From NCBI GenBank assembly GCA_028641055.1, contig CM054058.1, forward strand, positions 80,350,392-80,414,391: a DNA stretch of 64,000 nt, given 5' to 3'. Of this stretch, positions 1-9,599 are shown piece after piece (positions within the stretch are counted from its first letter, which is position 1; every line of letters begins with the position of its first letter). The notes beneath the pieces are model-generated. The model saw only the letters and a program-made list of their open reading frames with translations, was not told where the DNA came from and made no database searches. Made by a program: the position numbers and the translations under genes. This DNA is from Alopecurus myosuroides. Taxonomy: Eukaryota > Streptophyta > Magnoliopsida > Poales > Poaceae.

Positions 1-138
1 TTTATTACATAAAGTTGACATAAATGGCTCCCTTAAAAACAATGATTCAACATCAATAAAATGTGAAGTCCCTTTGTGAGAAACATGACCAGTTACCTCA
101 TCATCGTGCCTTCTTAACGAGTGACACAGCCAGCAGGT
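1..138 (-). pseudogene. 3' end of SABATH methyltransferase copy (beyond the Copia insertion)
   Basis: On the minus strand positions 138 to 101 read as the last codons of a SABATH methyltransferase (LAVSLVKKAR then TGA at 103-101), matching the LAVSLMKA ending of the intact gene at 6624. It is the continuation of the exon fragment at 5310-5612, separated from it by the Copia element. The 134-138 sequence CAGGT is the left target-site duplicate. Positions 1-100 would be its 3' UTR; I see no other feature there. Confidence 0.75.
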
Positions 139-292
139 TGTCAAAGCACGTAGCGGAACCGATGCCTCGTTAGAGGCACGGGCTTCGTGTTATATGGGGA
201 GGAAGAGAACCTCCCGTGGCATTACAAGGGGTCCCACGTATAGTCGGTATACTATACCGTATTATACATGAGAAGTACGAATACATTCAACA
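139..292 (-). repeat. Copia 3' LTR (154 bp)
   Basis: Starts TGTCAAAGCACG and ends TTCAACA. It is a direct repeat of 5156-5309 with about eight substitutions and no length change. It contains a near-palindromic GGTATACTATACC. Confidence 0.95.
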
Positions 293-301
293 CCCTCCCT
301 T
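293..301 (-). other. Polypurine tract of the Copia element
   Basis: The minus strand reads AAGGGAGGG immediately before the 3' LTR, the expected place and composition for the plus-strand DNA primer. Confidence 0.8.
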
Positions 302-438
302 AATCTAAACTCGATAGAAGATTTAGATTACGTCTAAATTCATGAAGATTTCTAACTGGAAGAGCCTTTGTAAACCCATCAGCAACTTGATCATTGCTTG
401 AGATGAATCTGATATCGAACTTCTTGTTTTCTACACTT

Positions 439-837
439 TCACGAAAAAAAATGAAAGTCAATCTCAATGTGTTTTGTACGAGCATGGAAAACTGGATTTG
501 CTGATAGATATGTTGCACCAAGATTATCACACCAAAGACAAGGTTTCTCCTGTAATTTGACTCCCAGTTCATTCAGAAGTGCCTCAACACAAATCAACTC
601 TGATGTAGCATTAGCTAGTGCCTTATATTCTGCCTCTGTACTAGAGTGTGAGACTGTAGCTTGTTTCCTAGCACTCCAGGAAACTAAGTTTGGTCCTACA
701 AATATTGCAAACCCACCAGTGGAGCGTCTATCATCAAGACATCCAGCCCAATCTGCATCAGATAAAGCACTCAAGAGTGTAGATGAAGATGGCTGAAAAG
801 TAATACCAATGTTGATTGTCTCCTTAACATATCTCAA
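439..837 (-). pseudogene. Copia RNase H domain fragment
   Basis: The minus-strand frame shows Copia RNase H hallmarks: [17 protein letters not shown], then [19 protein letters not shown], then a terminal segment with [12 protein letters not shown]. It would degrade the RNA strand of the RNA-DNA hybrid during reverse transcription. It is separated from the reverse transcriptase frame by a frameshift around 840-900, so the Pol protein is broken here. Confidence 0.85.
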
Positions 838-898
838 AATCCTCTTAGCATCTGCCCAATGAACAGTGGCAGGAGCATGTAAATACTGGCATACTTTG

Positions 899-1861
899 TT
901 AATAGAAAAAGGCTAAATCTGGCCTGGTAAGAGTGAGATATTGCAATGCACCAACAATGCTACTATATGTTGTATTGTCCTCGGGGCCAAGCGTATCCCC
1001 TTCATTAAGAGAGAGAGGTTTTGTTGGAGACAATGGGGTCGGTGTAGGTTTGCATAGATCCATACCAACTTTGTCAAGTAGCTCTGAAGCATATTTTTCT
1101 TGTGTCAAGAGTAAGCCATCATTAATTTTCTTTACCTCAATACCAAGAAAGAAGTGGAGATCACCAAGGTCCATGATATCAAAGTCCTCATTAAGATCCT
1201 TGAGAAAAACTTCAATGGTATCATCTGAAGAGCTCGTGGCAGTAATATCATCAACGTATATCAAGATATACATGGTAACATCTGTCTTTTGAAGAAGAAA
1301 CAAAGATGTATCTGCTTTAGAGGATGTAAAACCAAGATCAAATAACTTGGAGCTAAGCCGAGAGTAACAGGCTCTAGGTGCTTGTTTCAATCCATATAGT
1401 GCATTGTCAAGTTTGCAAATACAATTTGGAGCATTAGAATTCTCAAAACCTGGGGGTTGCTTCATATAGACTTCTTCCTCTAGAACACCATGCAAGAAAG
1501 CATTTTCAACATCCAACTGACGTAGTTTCCATCCTCTAGAAACAGAGATAGACAATACTGTTCTAATACTGGCTGCTTTAACAACTGGACTAAAAGTATA
1601 TTCATAAGCAATATCATACCTTTGCTTGAATCCTTTTGCAACAAAACAAGCCTTATACCTATCAATTGTACCATCTGTATTTTTCTTGATACGAAATACC
1701 CACTTGCAATCAATTATATTTCTGCCAGAACTAGGAGAAACTAAATGCCATGTTTTGTTTTTGAGCAAAGCATCATATTCCCACCCCCCAATTGCATTGC
1801 GCCACTTAGGATCCTCAAGTGCATTATCCAAAGAGTGTGGTTCATTAGAAGTTGCAGGCAT
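899..1861 (-). pseudogene. Copia reverse transcriptase domain
   Basis: A 320-residue minus-strand frame carries RVT_2-type Copia reverse transcriptase features: [18 protein letters not shown] near the N-terminus, the [12 protein letters not shown] block, [14 protein letters not shown], and the catalytic YVDD box (ILIYVDDI). It ends RPDLAFFY then a stop where the family normally continues into RNase H, so it is truncated by a frameshift. The domain itself is well preserved, but upstream and downstream breaks make the element non-functional on its own. Confidence 0.9.
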
Positions 1862-2803
1862 ACTATGTTTACCATAAATATTCGGCTGTTTTCCATAATG
1901 TAACGTGCCATCTTTATAGCCTTTTGGTTTTTAATACCTTTTTGAAGTCTAGTACGGACTCCAGTGACACATGGAGTAGCAGCAGCATCGGGCATAGAGG
2001 ATCCAGCTGGGCCTTCTCCTCCAGAATCCCCCTCGGGATCGGAGGCACTGCTGGTGAAATCAGCACCGGGGCTCGATCCGGTCGGTGATGTGGCGGACGG
2101 CGAGAGGGGAGCATCTCCCGCCGGTGCAGTCCGCGCTGGAGATAGTGACCCGCGTGGGTGTTGCATGTGTGTCGGGGACCCGTATGGTGAAGGCGGGTGG
2201 TGGCTCGACGTGGCGTGGGAATTGGCGCGGGGAAGGTCCGAGGGAGACAACGCGCAGACTCGCGCGCGCATACTGGGAGGACGCGCCACCAGAATCCTCC
2301 TCAGGATCGGAGACGATAGGGTCTGCAGCAGCAAACGTATCCACCTCGGATCTAGCGCCAGTTTCGTCATTTTTCGGCTCGGACATTTCTTCCTCCTGTG
2401 ACTCGTTTTCTTCATCATTTTGACTGAAACTTTGATCATCCGAATCATCCTCAGAAGCACTATCATCTGGATTATTTGGTGGCTGAATAACCTGAACATT
2501 GTTAGTAACAACAGGTATAATAGGAAGTGGCATATGATCATCAGGTTGTATATCCTCAATAGCATTTGTAGATGAAGTATTTGGAAGAAGAAGAATTTCA
2601 TTGCAAAGACGCTTTCCAGCATTAGGATGTAATTTAGAAAAGGGAAAACCATTCTCATCAAACACTACATCTCGAGAAATATAAACTCGGCCAGTGGAAA
2701 CATCTAAACATTTGACACCCTTATGGCGAGGACTGTAGCCTAAAAAGACACAACGAGTGGAACGATAGGCTAGTTTTATTTTGTTGTATGGGCAAAGATT
2801 AGG
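1862..2803 (-). pseudogene. Copia pol linker between integrase and reverse transcriptase, frameshifted
   Basis: Minus-strand frames cover an acidic, Ser/Asp/Glu-rich linker (for example QSFSQNDEENESQEEEMSEP) followed by a GC-rich Pro/Ala/Ser-rich segment between 1960 and 2350. The reading frame shifts around 2060, after which the text resembles the normal run-in to reverse transcriptase ([14 protein letters not shown]). This linker is variable among Copia families and has no known catalytic role. Confidence 0.6.
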
Positions 2804-3680
2804 CTAACATGCACAGCCAAATATACGAAGGGAATCATAGTTTGGTTTCATATGAAGAAGGCGTTCTACTGGAGTTTCAAAATTAAGGCCCTTGCTAGGA
2901 AGGAGATTAATGAGAAAGGTGGCTGTAAGAAAAGCTTCATCCCAAAATTTGAGTGGCATAGAAGCATGAGCAAGTAAGGCAAGACCAACCTCAACTATAT
3001 GATGATGTTTGCACTCAGCTGAGCAATTCTGTTGGTGTGCATGTGGACATGAAACATGATGAGTGATGCCAATTTTCTGAAAGAAGCCATTCAGCTTTTC
3101 ATATTCTCCACCCCAATTAGTTTGCATAGTAATTATTTTCCTATCAAACTTACGTTCAACAAAGGCTTGAGAGTTAAGGAAAACTTGATAAACATCAGCA
3201 CGACTTTTGAGTAGATAAATCCATGTAAATTTGCTGAAACCATCTATGAAGCTTACATAATATAAGTCTTTTCTAACAGAAACAGGTGCATGACCCCATA
3301 CATCAGAGAAAACTTGTTCCAAAGGAACTGTTGAAACACTAGATGATACATGGTATGGCAACTGCTGACTCTTAGCCAACTGACAGGAATCACAAATGTA
3401 AGAATTTATTTCGGATGTATATGAAAGCTGATTTTTCCTAAGAACTTGTTGAACGACAAATGAAGATGGATGTCCTAAGCGGCCATGCCATGTGGAGAGT
3501 GGTGTTTAGATGCAAATTACTATGAGGAGTATGCAACATTGAATAACCAATATAACTTAGGCATACCATGTCCATTTGCAGTATGCACATGACATGATCA
3601 CGTCCCGTGTACCTGTCCTGGGTAGTGAGCTTATTCAGTTGTCCTGTGATGTCATCTGTTGCACCAGTATCAGAATACAA
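2804..3680 (-). pseudogene. Copia protease and integrase region with damaged active site
   Basis: The protease signature YSDTGATDDITG lies at about 3635-3680. The integrase core follows in frame 3379-2804, with SDVWGHAP (first Asp), FIDGFSKFTWIYLL, and a later segment around SAECKHHHIVEVG (Glu). The second catalytic Asp position reads TMQTNWGGEY, where Copia integrases normally have Asp before the GGEY block, so it appears changed to Asn. Stops and frameshifts separate protease, the pre-integrase segment (3400-3600) and the core. Confidence 0.8.
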
Positions 3681-4902
3681 TTAGGTGGCGACTCCATATG
3701 AAGCAATGGCAGCAACTTTCTTGTTTGGTCTACCCTCATCATCGGAGCAATCTTTGTCCCTTGGTCCATCTCTCGGACCATCTCTCGGGCCATCTCTGCC
3801 TCCCGGACCAGATCTGTCCCTCGGGTCATCCTGACGACGCCACCAGCAGTCAGAGGCCGGATGACCATGTATTTTGTAGATCTGACACGTGACGTCGACG
3901 TATGGGGTGGGAGCTCGGCCGTGTCCACGTCGACGTCCTCCATCATCATTGCGCCAATAGTCACCATCACGCCTATAGTCACCATCGCGGCGCCTATTAG
4001 CCCAGCGTGCAGCATCATCTCGGCGCCCTCCATCATAGCGAGCATCATCACGGTCACCGCGGCCGTGGTCACCACGATCACCATGCCCGCGGTCACCGTG
4101 ATCACATTCACGTGCACGGTCATCACGTTCTGCAGATCTGCCGCGGTAGTATCCACGTTGGCGATCCTCATACTCCCGGCGATTGTACTCGCGTCCTCCA
4201 TCACGACCAATATCACGGCCACGGCGGGCAGCAATGTTTGCAGAAGAGGTGAAGCCACTGGTGTGGCCAGTTTCGGCAAGCATGTCCTGCCGTGCGTCAT
4301 GCGCACATATCTGAGCATAGAGATCATCAAGGGTGATGGACTAATTGCGTTCACAGCCGAGACCACAGAATTATAGCTTGCATCCAAGACGTTTGTGACA
4401 TATCCAATCATCTCATCCTCCTCTACCGGTTTCCCGATCGTGGCCAGCTCCCAGGCGAAGCTTTTCATCTTGGCCAGGAACGCGGCGGCGGTGAGGTCAT
4501 TTTTCTTCGTTCCATTGAGTGCTGCACGCAATTGATTCACCTTGGAACGAGAGTGCACATTGAACATCTTGGTGATTACTTCCCATACCCCTGCTGCGGT
4601 GTCGATGCCGACAATATGAGCGATGATCTCGGGGGAGAGCGAGTTGAGGAGCCACGTGAGGACAGCTTGATCCCGGGTCAACCAGGTGGCGAGGCGGGGT
4701 TGAGGGACTTGGACTTGTTTGCATATGTACCTTCCAGGAACTTCACCGGGGCGGCTTCAGTGCCATCAAGGAGCTCGAGGACTTGAGCACCACGGAGCGT
4801 TGGCATCACCAGGGTCTTCCACAACAAATAGTTCGTTCTCGCCAGCTTCTGCGTCGGAGGATTCCCCAAGGTGGACAGCAGTGTTGGAGCAGCAGCAGCC
4901 AT
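3681..4902 (-). pseudogene. Copia gag, frameshifted, with Arg/Asp/Gly-rich tail
   Basis: The N-terminal frame starts at 4902 (MAAAAPTLLSTLGNPPTQ) and has the capsid-like segment YLLWKTLVMPTLRGAQV. A frameshift near 4680 moves to a frame with LTWLLNSLSPEIIAHIVG and SKVNQLRAALNGTKK, typical of Copia gag (UBN2-type). The tail (4283-3681) is very rich in Arg, Asp and Gly, with many RD and GDR repeats. A zinc-knuckle-like CQIYKIHGHPASDC follows; the second cysteine of the CCHC motif appears replaced by Tyr. Confidence 0.8.
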
Positions 4903-5140
4903 CGCCGGTGACTGGTTTTTCTGATCAGAGATCGTTTGAGGGCTTTGGAGGGGTTTCCGATCTGATAACTCAAGATCGTTTTGGGGTTTTGTGTGTGATT
5001 TCCAATACAGAGATCGTATGAGGCTTTGTGGTTTCCGATCGAGAGGATGATCGTAGGCGGGATTTCTGGATTTGGGTTTCCTCTGGGTTTTCCGATCTGT
5101 GATCGTATGTGGTGGCTAGGGTTTTAGAACATGGGAAGCA

Positions 5141-5155
5141 TTAGCTCTGATACCA
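5141..5155 (-). other. Primer-binding site, initiator Met-tRNA type
   Basis: The minus strand reads TGGTATCAGAGCTAA directly after the 5' LTR end, the standard plant Copia PBS complementary to the 3' end of initiator methionine tRNA. Confidence 0.9.
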
Positions 5156-5309
5156 TGTCAAAACACGTAGCGGAACCGATGCCTCGTTAGAGGCTCAGGC
5201 TTCGTGTTATATGGGGAGGAAGAGCCCCTCCCGTGGCATTACAAGGGGGCCCACGTATAGTCGGTATACTATACCGTATTATACATGGGAAGCACGAATA
5301 CATTCAACA
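5156..5309 (-). repeat. Copia 5' LTR (154 bp)
   Basis: Direct repeat of 139-292, starting TGTCAAAACACG and ending TTCAACA. It is followed by the right target-site duplicate CAGGT at 5310-5314. Confidence 0.95.
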
Positions 5310-5790
5310 CAGGTATCTGGCTAACTCTCCATGCAAGCTACCCTCCAGGCTCAAGCACCTCTCGGCGACCCTCACAAATTCATCCATCACTTCTCCAATG
5401 TTTTGAACAACTATTAGTTCAAACGCGGCTCTCATGTGCTTCGTGTGCAATCTTGCGGTGTTACAAGCGTCCGCACGCCGAGTGATGTCGGGCACCTGCA
5501 TCTCACTGATTGAAAATGATCCCTCTTCTTGGATGATCACTCCCAGCTCTTCGTCTGATGGCCCCTACAACGGAATATAAAAATAACCAAACTTCTCTTT
5601 CTCGATTATGCCCTGTCAATTATGCCATAGGACCGAAGTTATAGGCGTGCAGCGAGAAAACATAATATTAGCTATGAGTCTAAATGATCAAATGCTATTT
5701 TACAGAAGTAGAGGGATGTACCTCTGATACCATGACAACCAATATCTGAGCGAAGGTTTTCCATAGGGAGTGATAGCATTTGAGGCATCT
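5310..5790 (-). pseudogene. Truncated SABATH methyltransferase copy disrupted by Copia
   Basis: On the minus strand, 5612-5310 aligns with the last exon of the intact gene at 6624-6965 (shared IIQEEGSFSISEMQV and VMDEFVR). It has an acceptor AG just before 5612 and an in-frame TAG at 5567-5565. Upstream, 5790-5722 matches the end of exon 3 (LWKTFAQILVVMVSE) with a GT donor at 5721. No upstream exons are visible. The final exon is cut at 5310 by the Copia element and resumes at 138-101. It is therefore a tandem-duplicate relic: 5'-truncated, with a nonsense codon and split by a transposon. Confidence 0.85.
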
Positions 5791-6623
5791 TCACTAGAGC
5801 GCATCTATTTCAATGTCAGCTAATATGGAATGGTGAAGGGAGTACTTCCTAGTCCAATGCGCGTGTGTGATTGGACTTTTTTTTTTCCTTTGTTCTTTTT
5901 GAATGAAACACAAACTTGTAGACTAAAGATGAAAAAGAAAAAAAATATCGTCTTCGGATAATAGATTATACAGCAATAGAGCTCCACGGTACAAATCACG
6001 CGTCACGTATTGTCATGGATCATACAGTTCGGTAAATTGTCACGAAGACAAACAATGGAACACATTTGTTATCTTTCTGAGAGAAAAGAGGGCTACATTG
6101 ACTACTAAGAAGTAAGAACCAATCTCTTCTAAGTTTCTTCTGTGTCTCATTCCTGATTATCCTGACGCGAATAGTCTTCAGAAATAAATAGCGTGTCGCC
6201 ACTGTTCTGAAAAAAAAACAACAAGGTAAGTGCTACAATCCTGAGCGGTCACCTGGTCAGCATAACTCAAGATTTGCAGAAAACATACACCACAATTCTT
6301 GTACAGTACTTAACGAGTTGGGCAAGTTCATGGGTAGCAGCATTTTACTAAATGGATATAATGACAGTTCATTCAAAATTGCTTGTGCATATCTGAAAAC
6401 ATTCACAAGACACTCAAAGATGTAGCTTACATAATGAAGTGCACAGGCCTTGATTGTCCCCTTTTAAAATGTGAAGATGCCCTATTACCTCTTAATTAAG
6501 AGGGGTATAATATATCATGTCACCATTGTGATAAGCCACGAAGGTCAATCGAAATGAATTGTTCTCATCAGATGCGGTGTAAATTTTAAAAAGAAAACAT
6601 GCAGAAACAGAGCAGTTACCTGG
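5791..6623. other. Spacer between the SABATH copies
   Basis: AT-rich sequence with no convincing coding frame, RNA gene or terminal repeats. It would hold the lost upstream exons of the truncated copy and the 3' flank of the intact gene. I see nothing else supportable. Confidence 0.5.
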
Positions 6624-8040
6624 TCATGCTTTCATGAGAGATACAGCCAGCATAACATGCGGGTGTCCGGCAAGTTCTTCTTGCAAGCTGCCCGGCTGGC
6701 TCCACCGCTGCTCCGCGGTCCTCACAAATTCATCCATGACATTTCCAAAATGTTGTACTATTATTGGCTCATATATGGCTCTCATGAGAAGAGTGAACCT
6801 GCTTGGGACCATCAGCGTGCTGTCCACACCAATTCTAGGGTCATGCACCTGCATCTCACTTATTGAAAAGGATCCTTCTTCTTGGATGATGTCCCTCAGC
6901 TCTTCTTCCGAAGGTGCATACACCGGCACGCAGAAAGACTCAAACTTCAATTTGTCGATCACACCCTAGGATTGTTTAATAACAAAGGATCAGGGATGTC
7001 AAATACCCGTGTGTTCGTTAGAAAATCATAAATTATATGCTAAAAAATTAAAAGTGACGTACCTCTGAGGCCATGACACTTAAAATCTGAGCTAAGATTT
7101 CCCAGAGGTGAGAGAATTCGGAGGCGAGTTCATCAGGACGCCTCCCTATAAGGGAAACAACCATCCGGCCACCTGGGGCCAATTCTTTGGCTCTTAGCTC
7201 CAGGAAAAGTGTGAAATCTTCCCTAAACTGTTGTGCATAAGCCTCACGGACCACAGGTAGCCTTTCATGCCTAGCATGCTCATCCATGTCATATGCCGAT
7301 ATCTGGTTGCTCGTTAGAACTTCAGGAGCCTGTACAGATAAGGTTTTGCTTACCGAGTTGACAAATAATGAAAGGATAAACCCATCGAGCTGAGTCAAAC
7401 TCACACCTTTGATAGCCAATGCAGGCTGTTGGATGAACAGACAAGATGCAAGGAGCCACTAGTGAAGAGCCTCTCATAAAACGACCCTGGTGAGACACCG
7501 GTCACCACAACAGGATCATTGCTTTGGAGCGTGACCAGGCTCTTCACCACAGTGTTGAAGTCATTGCCAGGTAGGTCGTTGAGAAGTATGCACACTTCCG
7601 GTGCTGGCTGCTGGAACTGTATGCAGTGGCTGTGGATGGCCTTGACTGCGATTGACACCAGCGCTAGCGCGTTTGGACCAGAGGAGCAACCCAGGTCGGC
7701 GATCACCATTTTTGTTGGCAACAAGGTGTTATTATTGCTTCCTAAGCCAAGGATGGCTGCTTCTATCAGGGATTTCATCTTCTCTTGTTCAACATTCTGC
7801 AATCGAATCGAGCTGTAGTTCTTAAAAAAAAATCTTGGCGAAATGGTGTCCTTCTACATCCCCAATTCTTCTTTATAACTCAGTAATTTAAAATTTCTTG
7901 ATGAAGCAGTTCTGATAAAGCCATGAGTAAAAGAACATTAGAGAAATAATCGAGAGAGAAGATACCTGAATAGTGGAGTTGCGAGCATAGCTTGTTTCCT
8001 CTTCTCCTTGATTCATATGCACCATGTATTTGGACTCCAT
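6624..8040 (-). CDS. SABATH-family carboxyl methyltransferase, four exons, apparently intact
   Basis: Predicted S-adenosylmethionine-dependent O-methyltransferase of the SABATH family, cytosolic, methylating the carboxyl group of a small acid (salicylate, benzoate, anthranilate, jasmonate or indole-acetate type; substrate not decidable here). Proposed exons on the minus strand: 8040-7966, 7796-7407, 7329-7063 and 6965-6624, all joined in phase 0 with GT-AG introns, giving 357 residues, a normal family length. The start is the ATG at 8040 because it opens the conserved N-terminus with VHMNQGEEETSYARNSTIQ. The SAM-binding block is IADLGCSSGPNAL, followed by LLNDLPGNDFN and the substrate-pocket segment SSNSLHWLS; the C-terminal exon has SFCVPVYAPSEEEL. 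A decayed copy lies just downstream, so this was a tandem array. No frameshift or internal stop was seen. Confidence 0.88.
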
Positions 8041-8554
8041 GGCGTTTGCTTGGAGAAGGGCTATACTACAGATCTTAAATCTGCAAGAACCAGAAGGCAA
8101 TGCTAACAAGGTACTGGAGGTTCAATACTTTCTATTTCCAAGGTCAACTGGGATGCCTTTTATGGCTTATGGAAAGACGGAAAGGATGGTCAAATCCAGG
8201 TCAGAGTACAATACTAACAACTTGTCACTAGCATGGCAGTAGTTGTTTTAGACTACCAAACAAGTTATTTTGAACTGGTTAAATTACTCAACAGGGGATC
8301 CACCACAAAAAAAATGCGAACATGGAAAACATTTTACAGCAGCAGAGAGGACCACTTTATATGGTTTTGGAGTGGTATAATTTTATTTATTTACAGCTAC
8401 TGTGCACTAAAATATCTTTAGTGCTTATGCAGCTATAAAATTCCGAACTCGCCAGCAGATGCGAGAAAGTGCACAACTAATGCATGCCCGACAAGAATGG
8501 TGAATTATTATATGACAAAAATGTCGTCCACAACCTGGAAGCCCATTGGCACTT
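8041..8554 (-). other. Upstream region of the SABATH gene, cut off by CACTA element
   Basis: About 510 bp separate the SABATH start codon from the CACTA insertion at 8555. No convincing coding frame was found. No clearly placed TATA box could be chosen; AT-rich runs occur near 8385-8400 and 8433-8441. The insertion may have displaced more distal promoter sequence to beyond 16390. Confidence 0.4.
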
Positions 8555-8690
8555 CACTAGTAGAAACTAGGTCTTTCGTCTAGAGCGGCCCAAATTCGGG
8601 CGGCCAGGGCCCTGTAGAGCATTCGTCCCGGTTCGTGACATGAACCGGGACCAATGCCCTATGTAATGTTGTCGGTTACACTCTGTTTTC

Positions 8691-8840
8691 CACATGTTTT
8701 CGCATGTCTCCACTTTGTTTTCCATATTTTCACATGTTTACACTATGTTTTTCACATGTTTTCGCATGTCTCCACTTTGTTTTCCATGTTTTGACATGTT
8801 TACACTATGTTTTCCACATGTTTTCGCATGTCTCCACTTT
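8691..8840 (+). repeat. 62-bp tandem repeat in CACTA left arm
   Basis: The motif CACATGTTTTCGCATGTCTC recurs at 8691, 8753 and 8815, a period of 62 bp, with CACTTTGTTTTCCAT between. About two and a half copies. Confidence 0.85.
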
Positions 8841-8927
8841 ATTTAACCATAATACATAAACGTAACTTCGACCGAGGCCTAAGCCGCGGCGTCTCGACTA
8901 ATAGTTGGCGGGGGTACATAGGTAGCT

Positions 8928-9003
8928 AGACCAACAATACGGAATGACAACAGTGGATCTCAAGAATCTTGAGTACATAGACGAACCATTTATCCTAGAC
9001 CAG
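8928..9003 (+). pseudogene. Remnant of TNP2 transposase C-terminal domain
   Basis: The plus strand reads YGMTTVDLKNLEYIDEPFIL, closely matching YGMTMVDFNNLGYLDEPFVL in the transposase C-terminal domain (DUF4216-type) of the large CACTA element at 50146-50205. No further transposase sequence is recognisable nearby. It marks the place of a deleted transposase gene. Confidence 0.75.
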
Positions 9004-9550
9004 GTTTATTCATACTCCTACATAGGCCTATAATACTCGTACTCGTAGTCGTTGAAGTCGCTGCCGTCATGTCGCTGCCGTCGGACGGCGGTCCGGGATT
9101 GAATCTCGGCGGGTGAGCACGGCTGGACTGGAAGTGAGGGTAGCGTATGCTTGCTTTATAGCCGGCAGTGATGTAGTTCATGACGCTCTCGAGAGTCCGG
9201 CCCCGCCACCAGAGCCGACGGCTGGCCTCATTGTAGTTCGAAGGAGGCGGGACATCCTCCTCGTGCCTAGAGGGCGTCCTCTCACGCCGATTGATGAAGA
9301 AGCCGTCCCAAGTCGGGCGGTAGTCGGGATCCCAGCGGGGATCCCGACGCTGCTCCGGTGTGAGCTCGAGGTAGTAATGGTTCTTGACGGCCGCCCGGCG
9401 CGCCATACCTTGAGGGACAGGACGAACCGGCACGCCTCCGGAGCTCAGGTACCAGCCGGCAAGAACGGTGTAGCCCGGCGGGCGGGGCTAGTTCGAGGCG
9501 CAAAGCGCCTCCGCCTCCCGGTAGGTTTGAGTTGGTACGGTGGAAGCCAT
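8990..9550 (-). pseudogene. Antisense small ORF of the CACTA element (unknown function)
   Basis: On the minus strand an ATG at 9550 opens MASTVPTQTYREAEAL. The frame continues to 8990 (about 186 codons) with a single in-frame TAG near 9490. The middle is well formed: LELTPEQRRDPRWDPDY, PTWDGFFINRRE and RRLWWRGRTLESVMNYI. It is rich in Trp, Arg and Pro. A TATATATA lies 41 bp upstream of the ATG, so it has promoter-like context. I recall similar proteins scattered through grass genomes but do not know a function. It runs opposite to the Ulp1 ORF and its end overlaps the transposase scrap. An intact version might encode an accessory CACTA protein or a captured host fragment. Confidence 0.6.
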
Positions 9551-9590
9551 GGGAGTTCGATGTGATATGGCAATGGAGGCCAAGCCTACA

Positions 9591-9598
9591 TATATATA
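9591..9598 (-). promoter_or_regulatory. TATA box for antisense small ORF
   Basis: TATATATA on the minus strand, 41 bp before the ATG at 9550, in a GC-containing context with a plausible leader. Confidence 0.5.
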
Positions 9599-9599
9599 G

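Larger units (their letters stand above)
139..5309 (-). mobile_element. Complete Copia LTR retrotransposon, degenerate coding region
   Basis: This is a full-length 5171-bp Copia element on the minus strand. Both LTRs are 154 bp and begin TG and end CA. It is flanked by a perfect 5-bp target duplication, CAGGT (134-138 and 5310-5314). On the minus strand the order is gag, protease, integrase, reverse transcriptase, RNase H, which is the Copia order. A primer-binding site for initiator Met-tRNA lies beside the 5' LTR and a polypurine tract beside the 3' LTR. By eye the LTRs differ at about 8 of 154 positions, so the insertion is probably a couple of million years old if a grass LTR clock applies. 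Frameshifts and stops break the polyprotein, so it is not autonomous. It sits in the last exon of a SABATH methyltransferase copy. Confidence 0.95.

Noticed and set aside
1964..2401. Plus-strand GC-rich ORF opposite to Copia pol
   Set aside because: Antisense shadow of the acidic and Pro-rich pol linker; no independent start context or homology.
4007..4252. His-rich plus-strand frame that could look like a metal-binding protein
   Set aside because: It is the reverse complement of the Arg/Asp/Gly-rich tail of Copia gag.
5715..5735. A second primer-binding site (TGGTATCAGAGG on the minus strand)
   Set aside because: It is the end of SABATH exon 3 followed by its splice donor; the likeness to the Met-tRNA PBS is coincidence and no LTR adjoins it.
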